Shown here one piece after another: positions 1 through 5,522 of a stretch of 5,522 nucleotides of DNA. This DNA is from Candidatus Nitrotoga sp. CP45 (GTDB taxonomy: Bacteria > Bacteroidota > Bacteroidia > Flavobacteriales > Flavobacteriaceae), in NCBI GenBank assembly GCA_943329165.2, contig CALQCV020000145.1:1-5522 (forward strand), in the 5' to 3' direction. The translations under genes were made by a program, and so were the position numbers. Every line of letters starts with the position of its first letter. Positions within the stretch are counted from its first letter, which is position 1. The notes beneath the pieces are model-generated. The model did not search any database, had not been told where the DNA came from, and saw nothing but the letters and a program-made list of their open reading frames with translations.

Positions 1-1333
1 CGCTAAAGAAGAAATACAAGAAATTGTAGAATTTCTTAAGACTCCTGAAAAGTATACCATTTTGGGAGGAAAAATTCCAAAAGGCGCACTCTTAGTTGGT
101 CCTCCCGGAACCGGAAAAACATTATTAGCTAAAGCCGTTGCCGGTGAAGCTAAAGTGCCTTTTTTCTCGTTATCGGGTTCCGATTTTGTTGAAATGTTTG
201 TTGGTGTTGGTGCTTCCCGTGTTAGAGATTTATTCAAACAAGCCAAAGATAAAGCGCCATCTATAATCTTCATTGATGAAATTGATGCTGTTGGTAGAGC
301 CAGAGGAAAAAATAATATGTCGGGCGGTAATGACGAGCGTGAAAATACGTTGAACCAATTATTAACCGAAATGGATGGTTTTGGGACCAATACACACGTA
401 ATTGTAATTGCTGCAACCAACAGAGCCGATGTTCTAGACAAAGCGTTAATGCGTGCAGGACGTTTTGACAGACAAATTTATGTGGACTTACCAGATATCA
501 GAGAAAGAAAAGAAATATTTGAAGTACACTTGGCTCCGCTTAAAAAAGTTGAAGGTTTGGATACCGAATTTTTAGCCAAACAAACTCCGGGTTTTTCGGG
601 TGCTGATATTGCTAACGTATGTAACGAAGCAGCCTTAATTGCCGCTAGAAATAATAAAACCGCAGTAGACAAGCAAGACTTTTTAGATGCTGTTGACCGA
701 ATTGTTGGTGGATTAGAAAAGAAAAATAAAATAGTTACCACCGAAGAAAAACACGCAATTGCCGTTCACGAAGCGGGACATGCAACTGTAAGCTGGATGC
801 TGGAACATGCTGCTCCTTTAATAAAAGTGACCATTGTTCCAAGAGGACAAAGTTTAGGTGCTGCTTGGTATTTACCGGAAGAAAGATTAATTGTTCGTCC
901 GGAGCAAATGCTTGATGAAATGTGTGCCACAATGGGAGGAAGAGCAGCGGAAAAAGTTGTCTTCAATAAAATTTCAACCGGTGCTTTAAGCGATTTAGAA
1001 AAAGTAACCAAACAAGCGCGCGCCATGGTTACCATTTATGGTTTGAACGAAAAATTAGGTAACATTACTTACTACGATTCAACGGGACAAAGTGAATATA
1101 GTTTCTCAAAACCCTATTCAGAAGATACCGCCATGACAATTGATAAAGAGATTTCAGCGCTGATTGAAAATGAATATCAAAGAGCTATAAAAATATTGGA
1201 GGATAACAAAGAAAAATTGGAACAGCTTGCTGCCATCTTGATAGAAAAAGAAGTCATTTTTAAAGACGATTTGGAAACGATATTCGGAAAAAGACCTTTC
1301 AATATTCCATTAGAAGAAACTGATATAGTGTAA
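1..1333 (+). CDS. ftsH: ATP-dependent zinc metalloprotease FtsH (5' end cut by window edge)
   Basis: FtsH is a membrane-anchored hexameric AAA+ protease that unfolds and degrades misfolded or regulatory membrane and cytosolic proteins. The reading frame is open from base 2, the first complete codon, so 443 C-terminal residues are visible. The N-terminal membrane segments and the start of the AAA+ domain lie outside the window; full-length homologs are about 640 residues. Visible motifs, in order: Walker A GPPGTGKT (98-121), pore-loop FVG (197-205), Walker B IIFIDEID (263-286), and the second region of homology with arginine fingers RAGRFDR (452-472). The M41 protease domain follows, with zinc site HEAGH (767-781; catalytic Glu 770-772) and the probable third zinc ligand Asp in SDLEK (992-994). 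The in-frame TTG at 62 is an internal Leu codon (YTILGGKIPKG), not a start. All key residues are present, so the protein should be active. A terminator hairpin follows the stop codon. Confidence 0.97.
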   Translation, partial: AKEEIQEIVEFLKTPEKYTILGGKIPKGALLVGPPGTGKTLLAKAVAGEAKVPFFSLSGSDFVEMFVGVGASRVRDLFKQAKDKAPSIIFIDEIDAVGRARGKNNMSGGNDERENTLNQLLTEMDGFGTNTHVIVIAATNRADVLDKALMRAGRFDRQIYVDLPDIRERKEIFEVHLAPLKKVEGLDTEFLAKQTPGFSGADIANVCNEAALIAARNNKTAVDKQDFLDAVDRIVGGLEKKNKIVTTEEKHAIAVHEAGHATVSWMLEHAAPLIKVTIVPRGQSLGAAWYLPEERLIVRPEQMLDEMCATMGGRAAEKVVFNKISTGALSDLEKVTKQARAMVTIYGLNEKLGNITYYDSTGQSEYSFSKPYSEDTAMTIDKEISALIENEYQRAIKILEDNKEKLEQLAAILIEKEVIFKDDLETIFGKRPFNIPLEETDIV

Positions 1334-1359
1334 CCCAACACCGTTTTTAACATTTTTTT

Positions 1360-1401
1360 AAAATCTTAATTCAAAAGTAAGTTTTGAATTAAGATTTTTT
1401 T
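1360..1401 (+). terminator. Rho-independent terminator after ftsH
   Basis: There is a perfect 17-bp inverted repeat, 1360-1376 pairing with 1382-1398, around a 5-nt loop (GTAAG). The 3' arm ends in a T-run spanning 1395-1401. The stem is nearly all A/T, with only two G/C pairs, so it relies on length for stability and may let some transcription through into the next gene. It sits 26 nt after the ftsH stop codon in the expected orientation. Confidence 0.8.
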
Positions 1402-1408
1402 ATCTTTG
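1401..1408 (+). promoter_or_regulatory. Probable Bacteroidetes-type -7 promoter box for the LUD-cdsA-psd-ACBP-sod cluster
   Basis: TATCTTTG matches the Bacteroidetes primary sigma factor -7 consensus TAnnTTTG exactly. It lies 40 nt upstream of the LUD gene start, which would give a 5' leader of roughly 35 nt. The usual -33 TTG at 17-23 nt spacing is missing; the nearest TTG (1384-1386) is only 14 nt away, inside the terminator stem. The call therefore rests on the -7 box and its position. Its first T is the last T of the ftsH terminator tract. Confidence 0.5.
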
Positions 1409-1448
1409 GGGGATTTCAATTTTCAACCTAGATTATACCAAAACAAGC

Positions 1449-2054
1449 ATGAGTCTTTTCAGAAAATTTTTTGGCACCGGTAATGATGCATCTGACGAAG
1501 AAAGTCAAAGCGAATTCAACAATACTCCTTCTAGCTTTTCATTGCTTCCTGTAGATGAAAAGTTCACTTATAACTTCAAAAAAAATGGCGGTAAGTTTTT
1601 ATATTGTGAAAACTTAAACGAGGTAAAAGACCAATTTCTGAATATTTTAGAAGAAAATGATTGGTTTGAATGCGAAGCCTTATGCTATGAACCAAAGCTT
1701 TATAGCATTTTGGACGAAAATAAGCTGCAATACGATAAGCCAGCAAGTCCAAAATTTTTATTTGCCAGCTGCGAAAACTTGATTGCCGATGAAGGTTCAG
1801 TACTTTTTTCTTCAAATCAAATCAAGCAAAACAAACCAAATGATTTGCCGAGCAACATCATAATTTTAGCTACAACAAGTCAAATTTTAGAAGCAAAAAG
1901 CGACGGTCTTCGTGTGATTAAAAAGAAATACGAAAAAGACTATCCAACAAATATTACCACTATAAAATATTTTGAGAAAGCTAAAGACGAAGACTTTCTT
2001 CAATATGGAAGCTCTGCAAAGAACTTGTATCTGCTGCTTCTAGAAGATTTATAA
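1449..2054 (+). CDS. LUD-domain protein (LutC/YkgG-like), function unknown
   Basis: This 201-residue cytosolic protein has no signal peptide or membrane segment. Residues 1 to about 30 are polar, acidic and probably disordered; the rest looks like a LUD (lactate utilisation) domain. I recognise KNGGKFLYCENLNE (45-58), SCENLIADEGSVLFSSNQ (107-124), which resembles the family's IA-x-x-G-S/T core, the strand and turn NIIILATTSQI (136-146), and the C-terminal strand NLYLLLLEDL (192-201). In lactate operons LutC works with the iron-sulfur proteins LutA and LutB; neither is present here, so a lactate role is not supported. Cysteines 53, 75, 79 and 108 do not form an obvious cluster motif. It is the first gene after the ftsH terminator, preceded by a likely promoter and followed 1 nt later by cdsA. 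No Shine-Dalgarno is seen before the ATG. The family call is from motif memory and could be confirmed by profile search; the biochemical function is unknown. Confidence 0.8.
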   Translation: MSLFRKFFGTGNDASDEESQSEFNNTPSSFSLLPVDEKFTYNFKKNGGKFLYCENLNEVKDQFLNILEENDWFECEALCYEPKLYSILDENKLQYDKPASPKFLFASCENLIADEGSVLFSSNQIKQNKPNDLPSNIIILATTSQILEAKSDGLRVIKKKYEKDYPTNITTIKYFEKAKDEDFLQYGSSAKNLYLLLLEDL

Positions 2055-2055
2055 G

Positions 2056-2880
2056 ATGAACGAATCGCTAAAGAGATTATTATCTGGTGTAATTTATATA
2101 GCACTGCTTATAATCGCTACTTCTTATTCTGTCAACAGTTTTTATCTGCTATTCGGAATATTTATGGTAATTGCTATTTATGAATTTTGCCAGTTAATTC
2201 ATTTAAACAATATAGCCCCAATTCTTTTAGGTACTTCCGCCTATTGTATAGCAACCCAATTTAGAACCAATCAGACAAATGATATTTTGCTTTTAATCGC
2301 AACCTTGTTTGTTTCTGTAAAATGCTTGCTCCTTCTTTTCAATTCAAAAAAAGAAAAATTCGATACGCTTTCCAAATTCGTATACACTATTGGATATGTT
2401 ATTCTTCCTTTTATAATTATTACAAAGATTCCGTTTTCATATAACGAATATAAACCCAAAATAATCATCAGTATTTTTATTTTGATTTGGACGAATGATA
2501 CATTTGCGTATATCGTTGGAAAATCAATAGGGAAACACAAACTAATCGAAAGAATATCTCCAAAAAAAACTATTGAAGGATTTATTGGTGGAATCTTATT
2601 TTCGGTCATTGCCGGAATTTTAATCTCAAAATTTTATTTTCAACCCAAACCTAATTACCTTTATAAATCAATAATTATTTGGACGATAAGTGCTGTAATC
2701 ATTGGTATATTCAGTACTTTAGGCGACTTAATCGAATCTAAATTTAAAAGAATCGCAGGTGCAAAAGACAGCGGAAATATAATGCCGGGTCATGGCGGTA
2801 TTCTAGATCGGTTGGATAGTATTATATTTGTAGCACCTTTTGTTTATCTGTTTTATCAAATCTTATATTATGTTTCATAA
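2056..2880 (+). CDS. cdsA: Phosphatidate cytidylyltransferase (CDP-diacylglycerol synthase)
   Basis: CdsA transfers CMP from CTP to phosphatidic acid, giving CDP-diacylglycerol, the precursor of all major bacterial phospholipids; it acts in the inner membrane. The 274-residue protein has the usual length and is very hydrophobic, with probable membrane segments near residues 11-46, 54-66, 77-95, 110-124, 136-152, 172-190, 206-222 and 255-273. The signature of the family is complete at residues 228-254: S-K-F-K-R, then K-D-S-G, then PGHGG and DRLD. Upstream are the conserved NDTFAY (147-152) and SPKKTIEGFIGG (168-179) segments. The ATG lies 1 nt after the LUD stop codon, with only a weak AGAAG about 10 nt upstream, so translation may be coupled to the gene before. 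The 3' end overlaps psd by 11 nt. No key residue is missing. Confidence 0.96.
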   Translation: MNESLKRLLSGVIYIALLIIATSYSVNSFYLLFGIFMVIAIYEFCQLIHLNNIAPILLGTSAYCIATQFRTNQTNDILLLIATLFVSVKCLLLLFNSKKEKFDTLSKFVYTIGYVILPFIIITKIPFSYNEYKPKIIISIFILIWTNDTFAYIVGKSIGKHKLIERISPKKTIEGFIGGILFSVIAGILISKFYFQPKPNYLYKSIIIWTISAVIIGIFSTLGDLIESKFKRIAGAKDSGNIMPGHGGILDRLDSIIFVAPFVYLFYQILYYVS

Positions 2881-3523
2881 AGAAGGCGGAAAAATTATTT
2901 TAATAGCAACTACTATAACTGTAATCATTACACTGTTTGCACCAAAGTTGACTACGGTATTATGGTTAGAGAAAACCATTCAAATTGCCACTTTGGCATT
3001 TCTATTACTGATTTTGCAATTTTTCAGAAATCCAAATAGAAAAATTGAAGCAAATGATAAAGTTGTCCTAGCTCCTGTTGATGGCAAAGTAGTAGTTATC
3101 GAGGAAGTATTTGAAGACGAATATTTTAAAGACAAACGTTTGCAGGTTTCTATTTTTATGTCGCCAATTAACGTACACGTTACTCGATATGCCCTTAGTG
3201 GCAAAGTAAAATATAGCAAATACCATCCTGGAAAATACTTGGTAGCTTGGCATCCGAAAGCGAGTACCGAAAACGAAAGAACAACTGTTGTTATCGAAAA
3301 TAGAGTGTTTGGTGAAATTCTTTATCGCCAAATTGCTGGAGCATTAGCTAGAAGAATTGTAAATTACGCCGAAGAGGGAATGCAAGTGCGTCAAGGTGAT
3401 GATGCCGGATTTATAAAATTTGGTTCAAGAGTCGATATGTTTTTCCCATTGGGAACAAAAATAGAAGTGAAACTTCAGCAAAATGCTGTGGGAAACCAAA
3501 CAGTTATCGCTATAAAAGAATAA
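2870..3523 (+). CDS. psd: Phosphatidylserine decarboxylase, short type
   Basis: Psd is a pyruvoyl-dependent enzyme that converts phosphatidylserine to phosphatidylethanolamine at the inner membrane. I chose the ATG at 2870 (MFHKEGGKI, 217 residues) over an in-frame TTG at 2840 because the N-terminus then matches the family and the overlap with cdsA shrinks from 41 to 11 nt. Two hydrophobic segments (about residues 9-25 and 37-52) anchor it. The catalytic part shows LAPVDGKVV with Asp71, SPINVHVTR with His103, YHPGKYLVAWHPKA (118-131), and FGSRVD, where self-cleavage before Ser186 (codon 3425-3427) would create the pyruvoyl group and split the protein into a beta chain of 185 and an alpha chain of 32 residues. 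The GSR site and the length place it in the short subfamily rather than with the longer E. coli enzyme (GST site). Where E. coli has a second His (YHRxH), this protein has Arg106, which I believe is usual for short forms. Phosphatidylserine synthase is not in the window. Confidence 0.94.
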   Translation: MFHKEGGKIILIATTITVIITLFAPKLTTVLWLEKTIQIATLAFLLLILQFFRNPNRKIEANDKVVLAPVDGKVVVIEEVFEDEYFKDKRLQVSIFMSPINVHVTRYALSGKVKYSKYHPGKYLVAWHPKASTENERTTVVIENRVFGEILYRQIAGALARRIVNYAEEGMQVRQGDDAGFIKFGSRVDMFFPLGTKIEVKLQQNAVGNQTVIAIKE

Positions 3524-3529
3524 ACTGAA

Positions 3530-3805
3530 ATGGCTGAAAAAGAATTAGATATTCGATTTCAAGAAGCAGTTGAAATTGCTTCAAATATGTCACAATCTGA
3601 GCTTCCGCAAGATGTGCAATTGCGTTTGTATGCCTATTATAAACAATCTACTTTTGGCACAATTAACTACAATCAATCATCAGATTTTGATTTACGAAAT
3701 GCTTTTAAAACCAATGCCTGGATGCAAATTAGTCATTTATCCATCGAGGAAGCTAAAGAATTATATATAGAAGCAATTCACGCGATTGCAAATGATAAAA
3801 AATAG
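3530..3805 (+). CDS. Acyl-CoA-binding protein (ACBP family)
   Basis: This 91-residue cytosolic protein matches the length and plan of a single ACBP domain, a four-helix bundle that binds medium- and long-chain acyl-CoA. The diagnostic segments are LRLYAYYKQSTFG (helix 2, residues 32-44), which carries the Tyr and Lys of the LYxxYKQ motif, NAFKTNAWMQ (helix 3, residues 57-66), matching the usual AKxxAW, and SIEEAKELYIEAI (helix 4, residues 71-83), which has the conserved late Tyr. ACBPs are near-universal in eukaryotes but patchy in bacteria. It starts 6 nt after psd and ends 3 nt before the superoxide dismutase gene, so it is very probably in the same transcript; this suggests a role in holding or delivering acyl-CoA for lipid metabolism, which is inference. 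No Shine-Dalgarno is visible. A second open frame inside it (3570-3770) is a shadow. Confidence 0.92.
   Translation: MAEKELDIRFQEAVEIASNMSQSELPQDVQLRLYAYYKQSTFGTINYNQSSDFDLRNAFKTNAWMQISHLSIEEAKELYIEAIHAIANDKK
3626..3656 (+). promoter_or_regulatory. Possible internal Bacteroidetes promoter upstream of sod
   Basis: Inside the ACBP gene, TTG (3626-3628) is followed after 20 nt by TACTTTTG (3649-3656). This fits the Bacteroidetes -33/-7 pattern TTG-N(17-23)-TAnnTTTG in both elements and in spacing. Transcription would start near 3663, about 145 nt upstream of the superoxide dismutase start codon, and could give that gene separate control. In AT-rich DNA such a match is expected by chance about once in several kilobases, and the bases also encode conserved ACBP residues (STFG), so this is weak evidence. 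Confidence 0.2.
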
Positions 3806-3808
3806 ATT

Positions 3809-4588
3809 ATGAAATCGAAGATTCTTTCAATTGTTTTATGCTTTTCTTTTCTCATATTACTTCCATCCTGTAAAAGAAAAAAGCTTACCGAAGTAGTTGA
3901 AGTTCCATTACCATCAGCTGAAGAAAAAATCACCATTGGCCAACCTGATGATGTAAGTGCTATTGAAGGACAATTCTCATTACTAAAATTACCTTATGAA
4001 TACAATGCGCTTTCACCAAGTATTTATATACTTACGATGGAAATGCATTACTCCAAACATTATTTGACATATACCAACAACCTAAATAAATTAGTTATAG
4101 AAGATGCAACATTAATCGATTTAAGCATTGAAGACATCTTAAAAAAATGCGATGGAAGCAATGCCGATTTAAAAAACAATGCGGGTGGTTATTATAATCA
4201 TAGTTTATTTTGGGAAGGCATGTCTCCTAAATCCGGCGGACAACCTAAAGACACATTGGCAACACTTATTACCAGAGATTTTGGTTCATTTGAAGTCTTC
4301 AAAACACAATTTTCTGATGCAGCTGATAAACAATTCGGTTCTGGTTGGGCTTGGTTAGTTGTTGATAAAACAGGTAAATTACAAGTCACTAGCACACCAA
4401 ATCAAGACAATCCTCTGATGCCAAAACAAATAGTTTCTGGCACACCAATTTTAAATCTCGATGTTTGGGAGCACGCTTATTATTTAGATTATCAATACAA
4501 ACGAAAAAAATATATTGACAACTTCTTCAAAATCATCAATTGGAAAAAAGTTTCCGAACGTTATGAAGAAGCAGTTGCGAAGAAATAA
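3809..4588 (+). CDS. Superoxide dismutase, Mn/Fe family (Mn-type signature), lipoprotein
   Basis: The enzyme converts superoxide to hydrogen peroxide and oxygen. The 259-residue precursor is longer than cytosolic SodA (about 205) because of an N-terminal lipoprotein signal (charged start, hydrophobic residues 5-18, lipobox LPSC with Cys21) and a polar linker to about residue 55. It should therefore be exported and lipid-anchored at the cell envelope. All four metal ligands align with E. coli SodA: His80 (TMEMH), His131 (YNHSLFW), Asp218 and His222 (LDVWEHAYY). The active-site Tyr (Tyr88) and second-shell His (His84) are kept. Gly126-Gly127 before the second ligand and Gln199 in PNQDNPLM are the manganese-type pattern; iron enzymes carry the Gln near the second ligand instead. 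Metal use is still a prediction. Residues after Cys21 are KRKK, unlike the acidic surface-export signal known from flavobacterial lipoproteins, so a periplasm-facing position is more likely. It follows ACBP by 3 nt and ends the cluster. Confidence 0.94.
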   Translation: MKSKILSIVLCFSFLILLPSCKRKKLTEVVEVPLPSAEEKITIGQPDDVSAIEGQFSLLKLPYEYNALSPSIYILTMEMHYSKHYLTYTNNLNKLVIEDATLIDLSIEDILKKCDGSNADLKNNAGGYYNHSLFWEGMSPKSGGQPKDTLATLITRDFGSFEVFKTQFSDAADKQFGSGWAWLVVDKTGKLQVTSTPNQDNPLMPKQIVSGTPILNLDVWEHAYYLDYQYKRKKYIDNFFKIINWKKVSERYEEAVAKK

Positions 4589-4595
4589 GTTTCAT

Positions 4596-4624
4596 AAAAA
4601 AATCCCGATTCCTCGGGATTTTTT
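4596..4624. terminator. Bidirectional Rho-independent terminator between sod and the aldehyde dehydrogenase gene
   Basis: A 12-bp perfect stem, 4597-4608 pairing with 4613-4624, closes over a TTCC loop. The loop end of the stem is GC-rich (TCCCGA/TCGGGA) and the outer part is an A-run on the left (4596-4602) and a T-run on the right (4619-4624). Read on either strand it gives a hairpin followed by a U-tract. It lies 7 nt after the sod stop codon and 2 nt from the stop codon of the convergent - strand gene, so it can end both transcripts. Confidence 0.9.
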
Positions 4625-4626
4625 GG

Positions 4627-5522
4627 TTACAAAATATAATCTGTACTGATAAAATTAGATTCTTTACTGTTCAATAACGCTTGTAAGATTTCGTTGTTAT
4701 ACGCATTGTCTTTTGAAGCTACAAAGGTTCGAATAGAAAACGAACGCAAGGCATCATGAATACTCAATGTTCCCACAGCGGAATCTTTTCTTCCCGTAAA
4801 CGGATACGCATCCGGACCGCGCTGACACGAGCTGTTTAAATTCACTCGACAAACCAAATTTACTAAAGTGTCAATTAACGGCGCTATGGTTTTAATGTCT
4901 TTTCCAAACAAACTCACCTGCTGTCCATAATTGGATTCAGCCATATCATTTAACGGTTCCTGAATGTCTTTAAAAGTTAAAATTGGAATAACCGGTCCAA
5001 ATTGCTCTTCGTGATATACACGCATTTCTTTATTTACCGGAAACAAAACGGCCGGAAAAATATAATTATCCGAACGTTCGCCACCTTTTGCATTGATGAC
5101 TTTAGCGCCTTTGCTTTTAGCATCATCTATTAATTCCTGAATATAATCAGGTTTATCTTTTTCAGGTAACGGCGTTAATGAAACGCCTTTCTCCCATGGA
5201 TTTCCAAAAGGAAGCGCATCTACTTTTTCTGTAAATCTTCTATTGAATTCAGCTGCAATAGATTCGTGTACGTAGAGAATTTTAAGTGCAGTACAACGTT
5301 GCCCATTAAAAGACAAAGTTCCCATAATACATTCTTGAATCGTCAAATCTAAATCGGCATCCGGAAGAATAATCGCTGGGTTTTTAGCTTCCAATCCTAA
5401 AATCAAACGCAAACGGTTTTTATTGGGATGCTGATCTTGCAATGCAATAGCCGATTTACTGTTTCCAATTAATGCTAAAATATCTATTTTCCCAGATTTC
5501 ATTATTGGCGAAGCAACATCTC
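4627..5522 (-). CDS. GapN-like NADP-dependent aldehyde dehydrogenase (5' end cut by window edge)
   Basis: This is the C-terminal 297 residues of an aldehyde dehydrogenase superfamily enzyme; family members are about 500-530 residues. The frame stays open to the window edge ([12 protein letters not shown]...), so the ATG at 5502 is internal. Visible features: GLEAKNP with the general-base Glu (codon 5391-5389), [10 protein letters not shown] with the nucleophile Cys (codon 5295-5293), HEEQFGP with the cofactor-binding Glu, and the C-terminal [14 protein letters not shown] segment, which resembles non-phosphorylating glyceraldehyde-3-phosphate dehydrogenases (GapN/ALDH11: SGQRCTA, RGPDHFPFQG, KDSG). 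GapN oxidises glyceraldehyde-3-phosphate to 3-phosphoglycerate and makes NADPH, bypassing an ATP-yielding step of glycolysis. Flavobacterial orthologs are commonly named this way, but substrate and NADP preference are inferred. The gene converges on the sod cluster, sharing its terminator, and is not part of that operon. No frameshift or missing catalytic residue is seen. Confidence 0.88.
   Translation of the reverse strand, partial: DVASPIMKSGKIDILALIGNSKSAIALQDQHPNKNRLRLILGLEAKNPAIILPDADLDLTIQECIMGTLSFNGQRCTALKILYVHESIAAEFNRRFTEKVDALPFGNPWEKGVSLTPLPEKDKPDYIQELIDDAKSKGAKVINAKGGERSDNYIFPAVLFPVNKEMRVYHEEQFGPVIPILTFKDIQEPLNDMAESNYGQQVSLFGKDIKTIAPLIDTLVNLVCRVNLNSSCQRGPDAYPFTGRKDSAVGTLSIHDALRSFSIRTFVASKDNAYNNEILQALLNSKESNFISTDYIL

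Noticed and set aside
62..64. TTG at 62 as the start of FtsH
   Set aside because: The same frame is open upstream to base 2 and encodes conserved FtsH residues (EIVEFLKTPEKY), so the gene starts outside the window.
478..1035. Antisense open frames within ftsH (478-741, 735-932, 766-1035, - strand)
   Set aside because: They lie opposite strongly conserved coding sequence, resemble no protein family I know, and have no promoter or start signals.
1334..1448. Small RNA or riboswitch in the ftsH-LUD intergenic region
   Set aside because: The only structure seen is the terminator hairpin; the remaining sequence is short, AT-rich and shows no further stem or known riboswitch motif.
2840..2842. TTG at 2840 as the start of psd
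   Set aside because: It would overlap cdsA by 41 nt and add residues not expected in the family; the ATG at 2870 gives a typical N-terminus.
3570..3770. A 66-codon + strand frame inside the ACBP gene
   Set aside because: It is a shifted-frame shadow of the ACBP coding sequence with no family resemblance.
4010..4075. Possible loss of a metal ligand in the superoxide dismutase (Ser71 where E. coli SodA has His17 in EPHFD)
   Set aside because: His17 is not a metal ligand. The first ligand is the His of TMEIH (His26 in E. coli), present here as His80; all four ligands are intact.
5500..5502. ATG at 5502 (- strand) as the start of the aldehyde dehydrogenase
   Set aside because: The frame continues to the window edge with family-like residues, and the resulting protein would lack the whole cofactor-binding domain.
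1..5522. Mobile element, CRISPR array, toxin-antitoxin or phage-defence locus
   Set aside because: No transposase or integrase, no spaced repeats and no defence-type domains were found on either strand; all substantial coding sequence is accounted for by recognisable genes.

Overview
The window is AT-rich, compactly coded DNA from a member of the Bacteroidetes, most likely a Flavobacterium or close relative. Four things point there: (i) protein wording typical of flavobacterial orthologs, such as the FtsH LGAAWYLPEER segment and the GapN-like aldehyde dehydrogenase ending NFISTDYIL; (ii) almost no Shine-Dalgarno sequences before the start codons; (iii) a TAnnTTTG-type -7 promoter box; (iv) the gene order ftsH - LUD protein - cdsA - psd, which I recall as common in flavobacteria (from memory, not searched).

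Layout. Bases 1-1333 (+) hold the C-terminal 443 residues of the membrane AAA+ zinc protease FtsH, cut at its 5' end by the window edge. Bases 1334-1448 are intergenic, with a long AT-rich terminator hairpin whose T-tract runs directly into a probable promoter -7 box. Bases 1449-4588 (+) form a tight five-gene cluster with gaps of 1, -11, 6 and 3 nt: an orphan LUD-domain protein, CdsA (CDP-diacylglycerol synthase), a short-type phosphatidylserine decarboxylase, a small acyl-CoA-binding protein, and a Mn-type superoxide dismutase carrying a lipoprotein signal. A GC-rich bidirectional terminator at about 4596-4624 ends the cluster. It also ends the convergent gene on the - strand (4627-5522), the C-terminal 297 residues of a GapN-like NADP-dependent aldehyde dehydrogenase, cut at its 5' end by the window edge.

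How the genes fit together. CdsA makes CDP-diacylglycerol. Phosphatidylserine synthase, not in this window, would convert it to phosphatidylserine, and Psd decarboxylates that to phosphatidylethanolamine. An acyl-CoA-binding protein fits beside lipid synthesis as an acyl carrier or buffer. The LUD protein and the exported superoxide dismutase have no obvious step in that pathway, but their spacing suggests they are co-transcribed with it.

This is mainly a conserved housekeeping region. I see no mobile element, CRISPR array, RNA gene or phage-defence locus, and no clear evidence of a new system. The points most worth a second look are the orphan LUD protein, the ACBP in a bacterial phospholipid operon, the lipoprotein SOD, and the fused terminator/promoter. 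No stretch longer than 300 bases lacks a gene.
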